Assembly: GCA_036346275.1 (NCBI GenBank)
Contig: CM070711.1
Coordinates: 46,873,435 to 46,937,434 of the forward strand
Direction: 5' to 3'
Origin: Otatea glauca
Taxonomy: Eukaryota > Streptophyta > Magnoliopsida > Poales > Poaceae
Length of the DNA: 64,000 bases
Position 1 is the first letter of the stretch. The number at the start of each line of letters is the position of its first letter. A model generated the notes under the pieces. It was given only the letters and a program-made list of their open reading frames with translations. It was not told where the DNA came from and ran no database searches. This document shows positions 10,751-22,651 of the stretch, in pieces. Position numbers and translations under genes: made by a program.

Positions 10751-11640
10751 GATAAACAAAAACTATTTTGAGTTTGAGGGGAAGAGAATGAGGGAGGAAA
10801 CGGGAATGAAGGGGATAACACCAAGTGTCGCAGCGAGAGAGTTTTTGAGGGTGAAAAGAAGTGAGAGAAGTATATGCTGCTAATTATTATAACGAGAGAG
10901 TGTCATCACCGAATCATTGATGAGAACACCTTCAAATTTACAATTCTGAAATGAATCACTATGTACATACTAAAGCATAAGGATTGAAACAGTAGATCTT
11001 AGATGAGCCAGACTTTATAGTCCGTGGATCTGCAGTCAATATATATGCTGAAATAAGCCCAAAGGTCCGCGTTACCAGCCGGATGCTTTAATTTCTCCTA
11101 CTTCACGAACTACGATCATTTAAAAAAAAATTCTGATCATTTACACTATTTTTCAAGCAGCGGTATCACAGGTCGCAGAGCGAAACGTGCTTGGAGGAGC
11201 ACTGCAAATGTTCTCCATGTGTCAGATGTACCAACTGTGATTTGACAACTATAAGTGTCAATTTTTTTATAGAGATTTTCCGGTTTCAATTGCCCTTAGA
11301 AGCCTATACTTTAATCAGAAAATACTAAAAAATTTCACGTTAATCTAAAAAAATTTGCTAGAAAATCCCATATTATTCTAAAAAAAAATTTAGTCGTCAA
11401 ATCTGCTTAATTATTTTCATCCACAACTTAGATCTATTTATCTATTCATAAAAAATATATGGTAGATCAAAGGAGTACTATATGGAAAGGAAACTTTACT
11501 TTCCTTATTTATTCGTCATCTTCAAGCATCTAATAAAAGAGTACTAATCTAGAAATAGAAAGAAAGACGAGAAGATATTATTGTATGTGTTGTGACTCTC
11601 TTATATTCGTATCTGTGTTTGTTGTGTGCTTGGCTGGTCA
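10751..11640. other. No feature recognised
   Basis: A/T-rich sequence without a long open frame, clear terminal repeat or tandem structure. Short purine-rich runs occur at 10780-10880. Confidence 0.4.
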
Positions 11641-11797
11641 TTCGAAGCATTTCTTGCGAGTCAGAAACGAAATTTTAGTTTAGCGTCGAGGCTTGGGTAA
11701 AGGATAGGGATCTCTCTCCTTTCCCTCCTCTCTCCAGCCGGTGCCTTTCGGCATTCATGCAGCACGGTACTACGTTTCTAGGCTACCACCCGTACAA
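11641..11797. other. Diverged second copy of the RTM2-like gene's upstream segment
   Basis: This matches 1660-1812 block by block in the same orientation (see that entry). Sequence on either side does not match, and I found no RTM2-like coding sequence nearby. It may be what remains of a second gene copy, or a shared older repeat. Confidence 0.55.
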
Positions 11798-12289
11798 GAA
11801 AACCCACTGAAGGGTGCAGTTGGTTTTCCGGGGCTTGCATGCATGCGAGTCGTTGTAGACAAGCTAGCGGGGCCGGCCTTAATTTCTCAATGGCTGATCG
11901 ATCCAGTTCACTTCATAGCGGTTCAGTTGAGCCCCCGAATTCTGAGCAGGGTTAACAAAACTATTTCAATCTTAGAATTCGACGAGTCGACGGTATCGAA
12001 ATTTATGAAAAATCGAACAGTTTTAAAACGTCAAACAAATTTAAAATCTGGTCAAACTGTTGAGCGAATTTCGAATGAAGTGGGCAAACATCGCTCGAAA
12101 AATGACGAATCTCGAACGGTTTTCGCGAAAATCGGCCGCATGTTAAAAAATTGGGAAAAAATTGCAAAAAATATTGTAAAAAGCCATTAAATGCACAAAA
12201 AATAAGAAAATGTGAATATATATAAAAAAAGTATGGAAAAACATGAAAAAATTCCGGCATTATCTTTCCTAAATATGAAAAAAATTTCA

Positions 12290-12880
12290 ACATGATATTT
12301 GCTATATTTTAGACAATTGCAAGTTGTAGTAGGCATTTAGCAATAATATGTCAACAAATAATCTTTCATTTCAATACTACTCACATATCAATCCAACAAG
12401 TGCAAAAATAGGCATTCACATAATCACATACCAATATCATTCACATATCAATACCATTCAAATATCAACACCATTTACATTTCAATACTTTTCATTTAAA
12501 GTTGTGCCATGTTCGACCTACATGAACATAATGTTAGTAAAAAATTAAGTTGTAATGAAATAAAACATACAAATGAAACAAAATTTTGGCATGACTTTTG
12601 CTATATTTTAGATAATCTGAAGTTATAAAGTAGGTATTTAGCAATAATATGTCAACAAATAACCTTTCATTTCAATACCATTCACATATCAATCTAACTA
12701 GTGCAAAAATAGGCATTCACATATCAATACCATTCACATTTTCGATACCCTTTATTTGAAGATGTAAAGTAGGCATATTTTCATCGTCCTTACCATACAA
12801 ATACCATGTTGGACCTACATGGACGCTATGTTAGTAAAAAATCAAGTTGCAATAAAATAAAACATACAAATGAAATATTA
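12290..12880. repeat. Tandem duplication, ~299 bp, in the hAT 3' region
   Basis: TTTGCTATATTTTAGA occurs at about 12297 and again at 12596. Both are followed by GGxATTTAGCAATAATATGTC, CATTTCAATAC, GTGCAAAAATAGGCATTCAC and a closing GTTAGTAAAAAATxAAGTTG. Each copy also contains shorter repeats of CATATCAATACCATT. The unit is non-coding and lies downstream of the transposase tail. Confidence 0.75.
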
Positions 12881-12934
12881 CCTTCGGGGCTACGGGTAGT
12901 ATTGTTGTGTGTACACTTAGTTAGCCATGTTGTA

Positions 12935-13530
12935 TTATTTGGTGGACATCAAGGCCAATCCTCTTGTAGCTAGCAACTCTGCCTTGTAATCGTGCCAGCT
13001 TTGCCCCGTCTATGTACTTATCGTTTGCCATTGTTGGTACAACATAGCATAAAACTCAGGGTTGTGCCACTCGTAGACCCATTGGGTGAGAGGTTGTGCA
13101 TAAGCATCGGGGATGGTGTAGTCATAGCTGCCATATGAGCCATAGATCCCTTGCATCTCGGCGACGCCATAGGAGCTATAGCTATCCTGTGGTGCGTTAT
13201 GGCTGCGTCGGTGGTCCTTGGCCTTCCCTTCATTAGTCGTCTTCTGTGATTGGGGAGCGTCGTGGTCTTTATCCTATGTTGCATGAGTGAATTGTGACTC
13301 CCCTGTAAATTCGACGAGATGCTACTCTTATGATTGGTGTGTAAGAGGTATGGAGGCATCGGCACCGGACTCACCGCCATCGGTGTCCGTCTTGGAGCTG
13401 TTATCATTGGACACTTGGTATAGCAGGCTCCAACGCTCACCACTCTTAATGGAGTCATCACTCCCTACGTAATACGGCTCATCTGCATGATGCTTCCCCT
13501 TTCCTTTGGAGGATGATCTCCTTTTTTATG
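12935..13530 (-). pseudogene. hAT transposase C-terminal tail
   Basis: The minus strand reads RSSSKGKGKHHADEPYYVG, DDSIKSGERWSLLYQV, and later GIYGSYGSYDYTIPDAYAQ, QWVYEWHNPEFYAMLYQQW and YKAELLATRGLALMSTK before a stop at 12935. Three in-frame stops (TAA, TAG, TAG) fall where CAA/CAG would give a smooth reading. The Tyr/Gly/Ser-rich C-terminus belongs downstream of the hAT_C domain, which matches its place in the element. Confidence 0.6.
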
Positions 13531-13593
13531 TATCCCTTCTCGGCACTGATTGGTGAGTTATCTTACCTGTGTGAGTGTTCTCGACAGGCAGTT

Positions 13594-16500
13594 TGTAACA
13601 TCCCAAAATTTGACCTATAATTTCGCTCACGTGCATTTTTGTGATTTTCTGAATTTATTGGATTTTTCCAGAAATTATTTGAATTTATTTTAATTAAGTA
13701 TATTGAACCTTTGGTGAAAACTAAATATATATAGATAAAGTTAATATAAAGTTTTACCAAAAATATTTTATTTGAGCTCAGAATGTCTCAAAGTATTTAT
13801 GAGAATTTTCTGGGATTTTTCCTAATATTTTAATTACTTAAAATAGATTAATCTAATTTCGGGAATTATTTAAATCAAAAGCTTTTAAAATCTTGGAACA
13901 AGATTAGGCCAAGCCCATCGGCGTCGCGCCCATCGCGGTCGCCGTCGTCGCCCGCTTCGCCGCCGCGCAGTGACCGTTGGATGAAGATCGGGCAGTCCGC
14001 TTCATCGCGTAACCCTAGTGCTGCGAGCCGTTGGATCGAGATCAAGTGGTCGGGATCGCTTCGCGTTGTTTTGGTAAGTTTAGATCTCGCCCGTTGGATT
14101 TGGAAGGAGCGGATCGGATCGTATCGCTTCGGATCTAATCGTGGCCGCTCATCTTGGATCGGACGGTCGCCAGTTGTCGTCTCCGATCCGGTTTCCGTTT
14201 CGCCGCCGCGCGCCGTCTCCGCCGGGGATTGTCTAGGGTTGCCGTTTTAGCGCGCATGCCGAGGCTATAAAAGGCGTGGGCTGCACCCCGAGGTTCCTCA
14301 TCGCCTTGCGCTTCCAGTCGCTCTAGTCTTTGTCGTCGAGTCGCCGTCGCCCGTGCAGTAGAGCTCGCCGTAGTTCTTCGTAGCGCCACCGGTCGTTTTC
14401 TTTAGTTTGCGTCTCCGTCAAGCCGCCGTTCGCCGAATCGGTTCCAGATCCGGGCTCGTCGCGTCAAGCCGCATCGGGGTAGCCACTTCATCCCGTCGGA
14501 GTCACGCCGGAACGCCGTTCGGGTGGTCATCGTCCTCCGCTCCGGTGCGGACATCGCCGTCTTTGCCATCTTCGTCGGGAAGCTTCAACAGCCGTTGGAT
14601 CTTCGTCGGACCGCTGCGATCGCACCACGTCTCGGTAAGAGCAGTAAACGGCTCGGGTAAGCGTCAGCCGTTGGATCAGGTTTGTTCGGTTGAGATCGCG
14701 TCGCGTGTGCGTTAGAGCGTTAGCCGTTGGATCGTCGCCCGGATGTGCGCCGCGTGTCGAGCATCGGCACGGGCGGCGTTGTAGCCAGTCGATGCGCGCC
14801 GCGTGTCGAGCGCATGGCGCGAGGCGCCGTCGGTCGCGTCCACGGTGGACCAGAGGCGGTCGCGTGGACCGAGTCCATGGACCAGGCGACGTGTCAGCGC
14901 CTGATTGGTCCGAGTCAGGGCTAACGTTAGCGTTGCGCAATAAAGATCTTTTCCAATAGAAAAATAATTCAGAAAAATCAGAAATTCTATTTTCTGTATT
15001 TTCAGTATTTATTCAAACTTCAAAAGGCTATATCTTTTGCATTTTAACTCGGATTTGAGTGATTCAAATTTCTAAAAATTTATAAAATCAAGATCTATTT
15101 ATTGGTGAATTTTATTTTATTTTTGGAGTTTTTTTGCTCTTTGGTTTGGTGTTTATTTGTTATTTTGGCATCGTTTCGCGTAGACGTTGAACTGCTCGGT
15201 GATCCGGAGGAAGATACGTCGCTCCAAGACCCAAGCTCAGATCAAGACCAGCACCTACTCCAAGGCAAGTTGTGCTTTGATCATGTTGCACCTAATTTTC
15301 ACCAAATTGTTATTTTATCTCTTAAACTTTATGCATGATATTTTATATGTATAAATGATTTCAATTAATCTGGGAATTAGATAATATGCCTATTTGAATT
15401 AAATCATACCTTGTCAATTTTATGCCATGATCTATTTTTCACCCTAGGATGTGGAATTATAGTTGGTTAATATTGATAATCAACATGGGCTAGTTAGACC
15501 ATCATAGATTGCTTAGCCATGCCACGTCATCACATGTGTCCGAATGTTGATACTTAATCTTGACTAATGGAATATGTAACAATGTTTACGAATTGGTGTG
15601 TCATGTGTCGTCACACAGTGATATCAAGTTGTCGTGGCGAGGAGGTCACACATCTAGATTGAAATGTTGATGGCATGTGGTGCTTGGTAATCAACCGGGG
15701 TGGTAATGATTTTAGATTGGGGCAAGTGGCAAGGGCGGTGTGCCAAGGTGGGCGAGGTTGGCGGGGTATGTGGAAGTCTTGCCTTAATCACCTTAAGGAC
15801 TTAACCTTGCAAGCCTTTGACTGAGTCCTTCTTGCAACCACATGTCTGGAATGGGACAGCCTAGCTGAATAATTTGTGAAACCTAGATTTCGGTACTGTC
15901 GTGGTGAATAGTGAGTCCCGGGTTACGGTTTAACTCACATGGCGCAAGAGGGGGGCCCTTTTGTGGTGGTTTAACCCTTCAGTGTTGAAACCTTAGCGAG
16001 CAGTACTGGGTCTAGGTGTAGCATTGTAAAGGCTTTGTTACGATCACTCGCCTTGGTGGTGTTTGGTATTATCGTGTGGGTAAAGTGCATAACCTCTGCA
16101 GAGTGTACAATCTATTCGAATAGCCGTGCTCATGGTATTGGGCAATGCTCGAGAATTACAGTTAAGGGTTAGACTTTTGTTAAACAAAAACCTATTGGGA
16201 TGGCAAGGTGCCATGGAAGGTGGAAATTGATTTAGGATTAGGAACTTGGTGTATTTTAGAAATACTAAATTTATTAATTACTGTATTTGTTTTACTACTT
16301 TCCAATCTATTTATTGTATTCTTGTTAAATGCTGCTTTATTGCAAAATACCCTTATTAGCCATTCCTTTGGATTAAGCCAAGCATATAGAATATTAGACT
16401 TGCATTATTGTGCACAACTTGTTGAGTGCTTTATGTACTCACCCCAACAACAACAACTTCAGAAGAAGAGGAATCTACGCCATTCATGGAGGAGGATTAT

Positions 16501-16783
16501 TTGGATGCGAATGCTTAGGGTCCGAGCCTCGTCAGTTGCCTGTGGCGAACTGGAACGCCACTGCGTTTATTCTATTTCTGCTGCTTTTCATTGATACTTT
16601 TTATTTAAGCCCTGTGAGGATTATTCATGTAAGACAACAGTTATCATTAATCATTGAAGTTTATGCTATATTTCGCTATGTATGACTATGATAGCATCTA
16701 TGTTGAGCCTGTGTGCACTAGCGTAATCCTGGACTAGTGCGGTACACACAGAGGGTCCGGATTTGCAAATTCGGGTCCAGACA
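13594..16783 (+). mobile_element. Solo LTR, 3.19 kb, TSD CAGTT
   Basis: Starts TGTAACATCCCAAAA and ends GGGTCCAGACA, with the 5-bp duplication CAGTT on both sides (13589-13593, 16784-16788). No PBS, polypurine tract or internal region is present, so it is a solo LTR left by LTR-LTR recombination. It has a G/C-rich middle (13.9-14.9 kb) with many CGTTGGATC-like motifs and a TATA box at 14266. Its open frames match no protein. A second copy in reverse orientation lies at 31927-35181. Confidence 0.85.
14266..14274 (+). promoter_or_regulatory. TATA box of the 3.2-kb LTR
   Basis: GGCTATAAAAGGC lies after a G/C-rich upstream region. The same motif (GGCTATAAAAGCC) is kept in the reverse-oriented copy at 34419-34431, so it probably marks the LTR promoter and the start of the R region. 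Confidence 0.6.
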
Positions 16784-16785
16784 CA

Positions 16786-16917
16786 GTTGCTAATTTTTAT
16801 ATGGATGAATGCAAATGTACTCCAGTTGCGCTCACATCCACTAGAAAATTCCTATTGCGATATGAGACTTAGGGCAAACCACTGGAGCATGGGTGTTTCC
16901 GAACCAAACATAGCCCA
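16786..16917 (-). pseudogene. hAT_C dimerisation domain fragment
   Basis: The minus strand encodes WAMFGSETPMLQWFALSLI, one stop (TAG), then EFSSGCERNWSTFAFIHIK. The SSGCERNWS motif is a hallmark of the C-terminal dimerisation domain of plant hAT transposases. The solo LTR interrupts the coding sequence immediately afterwards (KISN). The next part is at 13530 and below. Confidence 0.8.
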
Positions 16918-17096
16918 GTAATGTGCTGCACTTTAATGAATAAAACAGTAAATACCGACGAGAGTACCATTACATTTAAGACGATATAAGGAAAATATTA
17001 GAGGATGTTTTTTCATCATTTGCTATCCTCGCAGCTAGAGCACTAGAGAACGATCCAGCCTTCCTTATAAAAACCTCGGAGTCATGTAGAGCTTAT

Positions 17097-18795
17097 TGTA
17101 GGATCATGGATAACTGACTAGAGGGGGGTGAATAGGAGGTTATTAAAATTCTTTGGCTCTAATTGCAATAAATTATCAAGAAATATTAGAATTAAGAATT
17201 TTAACAACTAAAGCCTAAATTGTCTATGTTTCACTAAGTGCACCAACAAGCTATGTCTGAGCAATTTGACAATTCTAGATAAATGAGCAAACACTAACTA
17301 CTCTAGAAATGTAAATTTGCACAAATGAACACCAGAGATCAAACCACAAGAGATGGGCACAAGATTTTTATCCTGTGGTCTTGGAGACTTACCGGTCTTC
17401 CCTAATCCTCGTTGAGGAAGCTTGAACATATCAAGTCGGCTCCTTACGCAAATGACCTCCCTAGATTACTAGTGGTAGCTATTCCCTGCTCCAGGTAGGT
17501 GAGCTCCAACCTTCACAAACCATCGGGCTTTGTCACAAACAACTTTGGGAAGATCACCGGTTCTCACACCTCCAAGCAGTCTAGGAGGCGGCAACCTCCA
17601 AGAGAATAGACCTTAACACTTGCTTGAGGTTGATGAAGTGTCTAATGGTTCAACTTTAATGCACACACTTGAATTCTCTCAACAACTCACAAAATATGAA
17701 TTAAATGCACTAAAGATGAAGAGAGACTTGCAAGAGCTCACAAATATGCAATGAATGTGCAAGAGTTACTCCTTGCTGCAGGTGTGGTGTATTTATAGTC
17801 CCCCACCCACAATTATAGCCATTACCATCTAATTCCTAAAAAAATTAGGAAAGTCGGCATTACCGCCTATGTAGGGCCGGCCTCAGGCTCAACGGTCAAC
17901 TGTACCATTTAATGATGTGAGGAACTAGCCGTTGCCATAGTACCCCAGCACTATTGCCCATGTAGGACCAGTAGTGATGGCCATAAGCACTTAGAAATGT
18001 GCATTTTTCACCCTCTTTTGGTAAAATACTACCATGCATTTGGGTCGGTACTACCGCACCTGCAGCAGTACCGCTCCCAGATGGGCAGTAGTGGCGACTG
18101 AGTCAAACTCAGGAAAATGCACCATTCTGTAAAACAACTACCGACCACTAGGGTCGGTACTACCGCACTTGCTGCAGTACGACTCCAAGTGGGTCGGTAG
18201 TGCCGGCCGAGTCACTCCCCAAAAATAACTGTTCTGTAAAAGAACTACCGGCCACTAGTGCCGGTACTACCGCATTTGCGGTAGTACCGCTACTAGATGG
18301 TCGGTAGTGCTGGCCTGAAAAACCCCCAAAACACCCCTCTCTGTCAAATAACTAGCAGCCCCTTGAGTCGGTACTTCCGCCCTTGTGGCAGTACAACTCC
18401 TAGATGGTCGATAGTGCCGACAATGTAGTTTTTCAGAGTGGACTTTAAGGGATTTTCCGAGAATCGCATATGATCAAAGTATGAGTATGAATTTGAGCCA
18501 TTGGCACTAATTATCTTCAAGCTACTAACCAAAAGTCCCTTTTAATAGTACGGCGCCTATACTAGCAATTCGATCTTTTCTCCAGACACCTATAGATCGG
18601 CAAAAAGCTAGAAAAGGATCCTTACATCTTATACCTTGGTATTAGCTTGATGTTAATTTCCTTAAAGATCAATGATTTCACCTCTTCATAGGACCAACCT
18701 AATTTTCATAACCTCAAGAAAAATTGTTAGTCCTTAAAACATGATTGTCATTAATTAGCAAAATCAAACACGAAATTTGGGGCCTAGATGGTTCA
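17097..18795 (-). mobile_element. Solo copia-type LTR, 1.70 kb
   Basis: Begins TGTAGGATCATGG..ACTAGAGGGGGGTGAATAGG and ends GGGGCCTAGATGGTTCA. These borders are typical of SIRE/Maximus-type copia LTRs read in reverse. Flanking pentamers are CTTAT (17092-17096) and CTTGT (18796-18800), 4 of 5 alike. No internal region exists, so it is a solo LTR. Inside are repeated GGTCGGTA(C/G)TxCCG blocks (18040-18420). It interrupts the hAT element between its DUF659 and hAT_C regions. Confidence 0.7.
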
Positions 18796-18800
18796 CTTGT

Positions 18801-19780
18801 GCGGCGCTATCAGTATCATCAGCAGGCAATTCAAAGGAATCCCAGAGATTTGACAAGAAGCTGCTGTTCGTACCGTACGCGTAGGCGGTCTGATGGTTTA
18901 AAACGGTAGCTGCATAAAGTGAAATGAAACATGTCAGTACAAGTGTGTAACATATGTGCAACTGCAAGATATTTTGTTCCAGAGAAGAATGTATTACCGG
19001 TGTTCATATAAATGTGGCATGTTAAGTCATCCATTCTTCGGTCCACCATGTCCATGTACATCACCTATGTTGCTAGAGAGTCATGGAACAAACTATCGTA
19101 CTCCGATCGTATTATGGTGTACTGTAGAATCGCCTCGCTCAATGTAGGCATCCTGTCCTAATCGATGAATCGCAAAAGGCATACAACGGTTCCACTGACT
19201 TGACAACAGATCAAAAATTATCCCACCAGTCCAAACTCGAGAGGCAGCTGTACACGTACCTCCACTCAGTGTATCAACAAAGTGAGAGCTTATAAATTCT
19301 TCGGCAGCCATCCATCGAGAGATTTTCCTTGCACTCTCAATGACCGAGGCATGATCAGGGAACTCTACAATCTGCTTCAGCATCAAACTAATGGTGTGGG
19401 CCACACAAGGCTGCCACACAATATTGCAGTGCTACCGTGCGATGAGCTTGCTCCCCTTCTTGTAGTTGGCACCATTATCTGTGACAATCTGCACTACATT
19501 TGTCTGTCCCACCTCGTCAACCACTGAATATATTTCCTATGTGAACAAACAAAACCAAGTACCTCCATTATGTGATGAATACGTTAATTATATTTCAAAA
19601 GAGGACCAACAAAACCAAGTACCTTACACAAGTACGAGGTATCCTGAGATAGGCCCGTAGCATCAACGGACTTGTGGAAGAACATGGTTCCATTTGAGTA
19701 AATCATGAAATTAATTATGCTCATGCGTGTCGGTCTGTCTAAGAATCGCACATGATTGTTACTCTGTACATAGGCCATTC
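18801..19780 (-). pseudogene. hAT transposase core (DUF659) fragment
   Basis: From 19778 downward the minus strand gives INFMIYSNGTMFFHKSVDA and GLSQDTSYL. After an interval it gives VVQIVTDNGANYKKGSKLIAR, a TAG stop, and QPCVAHTISLMLKQIVEFP followed by ESARKISRWM (19093-19525). These match the DUF659 region of plant hAT transposases, including the TDNGxNY motif and the C-x-H-x-LxLML motif. A further exon-like block with MVDRRMDDL and FELPADDTDSAAQ follows at 18801-19060. Stops and frame changes show it is not functional. Confidence 0.75.
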
Positions 19781-20453
19781 ACGCTTGAACTTTGCAAACT
19801 TCTTCTTTATGTCTGCTTCATTGGCATCTAAATATTTTGCATCTATATCTCGCCCACTCGGGGATGGGATACCCTTGCTTGTAAATGAAACATAGTACAA
19901 AAATGTTAGCTATGAATCGGCGTGCAACTGAACAAACATTTTGAAGCTCACTTACCGTATTTTTGCATTTCCCTCACAATGCTAAAAAGTATAGATTATC
20001 TACTCTTCGCCCCCGCGATACCAGTAGTGTGGAAAATTTTGGCCCATGCCGAGCCAATGGCCTACTTCGCACTCTTCCCCTTCTGTGTCCACTGATAACT
20101 GTCAATCCTTGGTTGCATGAGGCCACAGACTATACCAACGTTGTAATCCCCCACCGCCTGCAGTCTTTCTCATTGCGAGGAACTCCAAAACATCTTCGAC
20201 AACAGACTGCCACAATCTCGTCCAGTCCCCTAGAAGAGCCACTACCACCACCGTGGCATGCTAGAGTTGGTCCTCCTCATCAGCATCACCCGTGTGCTCT
20301 GAATATACACTTCTCCTCAGTGGGGAATCTCCAGCTGCTCCTTCTTTCCTTGGCCTCTCCTCTCTCTTGTCATTCTTTTTATCCTTCGTCCTATCTAGGT
20401 CACACTAGAACTACTCATGAACTTCCATAGAAACTTTACTACAACAGACGACA

Positions 20454-20561
20454 ATCGTACCGTGCACCGCCTCCTTTCTTTTCTTTGAGACAGTGCTTGC
20501 ATCGAAATTCACCACCCAACTTCTCGTCGTGCTCCCACACCACGTTGACATGGTTTGCCAT
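20454..20561 (-). pseudogene. BED-type zinc finger of the hAT transposase
   Basis: Reads MANHVNVVWEHDEKLGGEF then RCKHCLKEKKGGGARYD. The order VWEH..CxxC fits the first half of a BED finger at the N-terminus of hAT transposases. The His pair that should follow is lost after a stop or frameshift. Between 19781 and 20453 I cannot trace the coding path. Confidence 0.6.
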
Positions 20562-21142
20562 ATGCTAATAGAAAACCGACTTGATTTCGTGAAATTCATT
20601 GAAGAGCTCGAAATTCATTGCAGCCTTCAATTTTTGCTCAAACTTTTTGGTTTTTGGTGCTTACCGCTCAAAAATCGATCGGTGGCCAGTGGAATGACGG
20701 CGAGCGGTGGTCAGATCTGAGCAGAGGCGACACCAGCCTAAGAGTGGAGAGCATGGGGAATTTTTGGGTGGAATGAAGGTGTTCGTTTGAGCATCGGTAG
20801 AATGTGTCATGTGCTGGCTTTCTTGGTGGGCCGGGGTGGGCCGAAGGCCCAAAGCCGATTTGTCCTGTGGGCTGAATCCTGCAGGCCAGGCTTTTGTTTT
20901 TTGCTTTTCTATTATCTATATTTGAATGGCTCAAAAATGTCTCCAAACATTGTTTTTTCAAAAAAATATTTACACTAGAGGTCATAAAGCTATTAATACT
21001 AATTTTTGGGAATTTTTGGATAATTGTTTTTCGAATTTCCCAAATTTTTTGAATTTGAATTTGAACTTGATCGTTAAACAGAGCGGTATTGCTTTTCAAA
21101 CTAGTGTGGTACGAGCGGTTTTCGACCAAAACTTGAACTGTG

Positions 21143-21672
21143 ATTCCGAGTACATGCTATCAACATTCAAAACATACTCCTTGGAGCTTTGGCTAATCCT
21201 CACTCTTTTTTACTTGTATTTTTAATATATACAGTCAATATTTTAAACTTTGACCGCTAATTTAAAATGGTATTTAGAATGCATGCAGTCACGTAAAGAT
21301 GATATATTTACTAGATTTGCCATCAAAAGTACTTTCATTTCATCACACCTTTCATAGGTTTTGCGTACTAATGTATAATTAGAGAACATAATAGTCTAAG
21401 GTGTATATTGAAGACCATTTTGATGTACAAATGGAAAAATGAAGGTAGTACACAGTACACGTAACTCTCAACAGGAATTAGAGAACCTAATTTGCGTTTT
21501 GGGCTTTCTCGGTCAAGCACCTTCAAAGAGGAGCAATGGTACGTAGCTCACCGGTCACCACAATAGCCTAGATACCAGTAGTTATGGGCGGACCCAACAG
21601 TGGGTCTAGTGGGGCTGGTTCCCACTTTATCGCCAGCGGTACCATTGATACCCCTTTAATTAACAGCCGTCC
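21143..21672. other. Unassigned spacer between hAT and gypsy elements
   Basis: A/T-rich sequence. 21590-21660 (GGGCGGACCCAACAGTGGG..GTGGGGCTGG) resembles the ends of another plant hAT group but is too short to assign. No gene is visible. Confidence 0.35.
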
Positions 21673-21677
21673 CTGAA

Positions 21678-22219
21678 TGTCGACTTTTGTAGTCGACAAT
21701 AAATTTATGGGGCAGGCGCTAGATCTCAAACTCGAAGGTCACACAAGACAATGATTTAGACATGTTCAGGCTCTCACAGAGGAGATAATACCCTAATCCT
21801 GTATGCTGGGATTATATGGATCTCTTGGATCTAGGATTGGTCAAAGCGCAGTGTGCTCTGGGCGTTATGCGATGTGTGTACTATGGCTTGATGTCTATGT
21901 TGTTGCCCGCCCTCTCCCTTATATAGTGGGAGTGGGGTGGTTTACAGAGTCCTGATCGGTTAGGAGATTCCGATCGGTTATTAGATTCTAGTCGGTTATA
22001 GGATAGAGTTTACATCTTTATGTACCCTATTAACGACTCGGATTACAGCCGTATCTTTTATATCTAAATATACATACAACTGTCTATAGGATGTGCCCCC
22101 TTCCATGCGGCAGCAAGGCTTGGTGCGGGGTTTATCTTTTGGGCCTTCTACTTGGGCTTGCCTTCTCCTCAGGCGATGCTGGGCCGGTCATGAAGATACC
22201 TGGTTTCATATACTCCACA
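21678..22219 (-). repeat. 3' LTR of the Tat element (542 bp)
   Basis: Matches 36050-36588 closely, with a scattering of substitutions and small indels. Its plus-strand start is palindromic: TGTCGAC, seven bases, GTCGACA. The outer target pentamer is CTGAA. Confidence 0.9.
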
Positions 22220-22233
22220 GTAGCCCCCGAGTG
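22220..22233 (-). other. Polypurine tract of the Tat element
   Basis: On the minus strand ACTCGGGGGCTAC directly precedes the LTR start TGTGGAG, the usual place for plus-strand priming. Confidence 0.6.
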
Positions 22234-22568
22234 ATTCATGATCCAATTGATGCGTCTTCATCTGGACCTCAGCCTTTACCGTCGTTCTTAGCTTGCAGCA
22301 TAAACCTCTGACTGGTCTCTTCTTTGATTTGAATGTTTCTTCTTGCAGCAAGGGGATTATGAAGGACTCGAATATAACCCCCCAGTTTTTTCAATTGATC
22401 ATAATCTTCCAGGGTCAATGCCGGACGGTCTTCGAAGTCGTTTTTGATTTCCCATGCCAACTCTTTTTCCCAAAAACCTCTTTGGATTTCGGAATGATCT
22501 TAACTCCAAGTATCCTTGGTTTTTAGTGTTACTGCACCTTTGCATTTACTTCAACCTTGCCGCGTCGG

Positions 22569-22578
22569 CTATAAAAGG
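22569..22578 (+). promoter_or_regulatory. TATA box for antisense transcription in the Tat element
   Basis: GGCTATAAAAGGTGG lies 83 bp upstream of the ATG of a small plus-strand ORF at 22652, opposite to the direction of gag-pol. Position and sequence fit a plant core promoter. Confidence 0.5.
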
Positions 22579-22651
22579 TGGATCAATGTTTCTAGGATGT
22601 ATTCCTTCACGCTTAGTCCTCACCTTATTGCTTCAAGCTTCTTTCTTCTTC

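Larger units (their letters stand above)
11947..21142 (-). mobile_element. hAT transposon, degenerate, with 8-bp target duplication
   Basis: The element is framed by ATTCTGAG (11939-11946) and ATTCCGAG (21143-21150), 7 of 8 bases alike; 8 bp is the duplication length of hAT elements. The ends are CAGGGTT.. and ..AACTGTG, a weak inverted repeat. Inside, on the minus strand, the expected order is seen: BED zinc finger (20.5 kb), DUF659 transposase core (19.8-19.1 kb), hAT_C dimerisation domain (16.9 kb) and a low-complexity C-terminal tail (13.5-12.9 kb). Two solo LTRs (13594-16783, 17097-18795) entered later. All coding blocks carry stops, so the copy is inactive. Confidence 0.75.

Noticed and set aside
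13900..14960. Overlapping open frames on both strands in the G/C-rich part of the 3.2-kb LTR
   Set aside because: They reflect high G/C content, have no domain, and are not kept in the reverse-oriented copy at 33.7-34.9 kb.
16208..16685. ORFs of 128 and 91 codons
   Set aside because: They lie inside the solo LTR; a similar frame at 32084-32449 in the other copy is only LTR similarity, and nothing suggests a protein product.
21590..21660. Possible end of another hAT element (GGGCGGACCC..GTGGGGCTGG)
   Set aside because: Only about 70 bp, no partner end or target duplication found.
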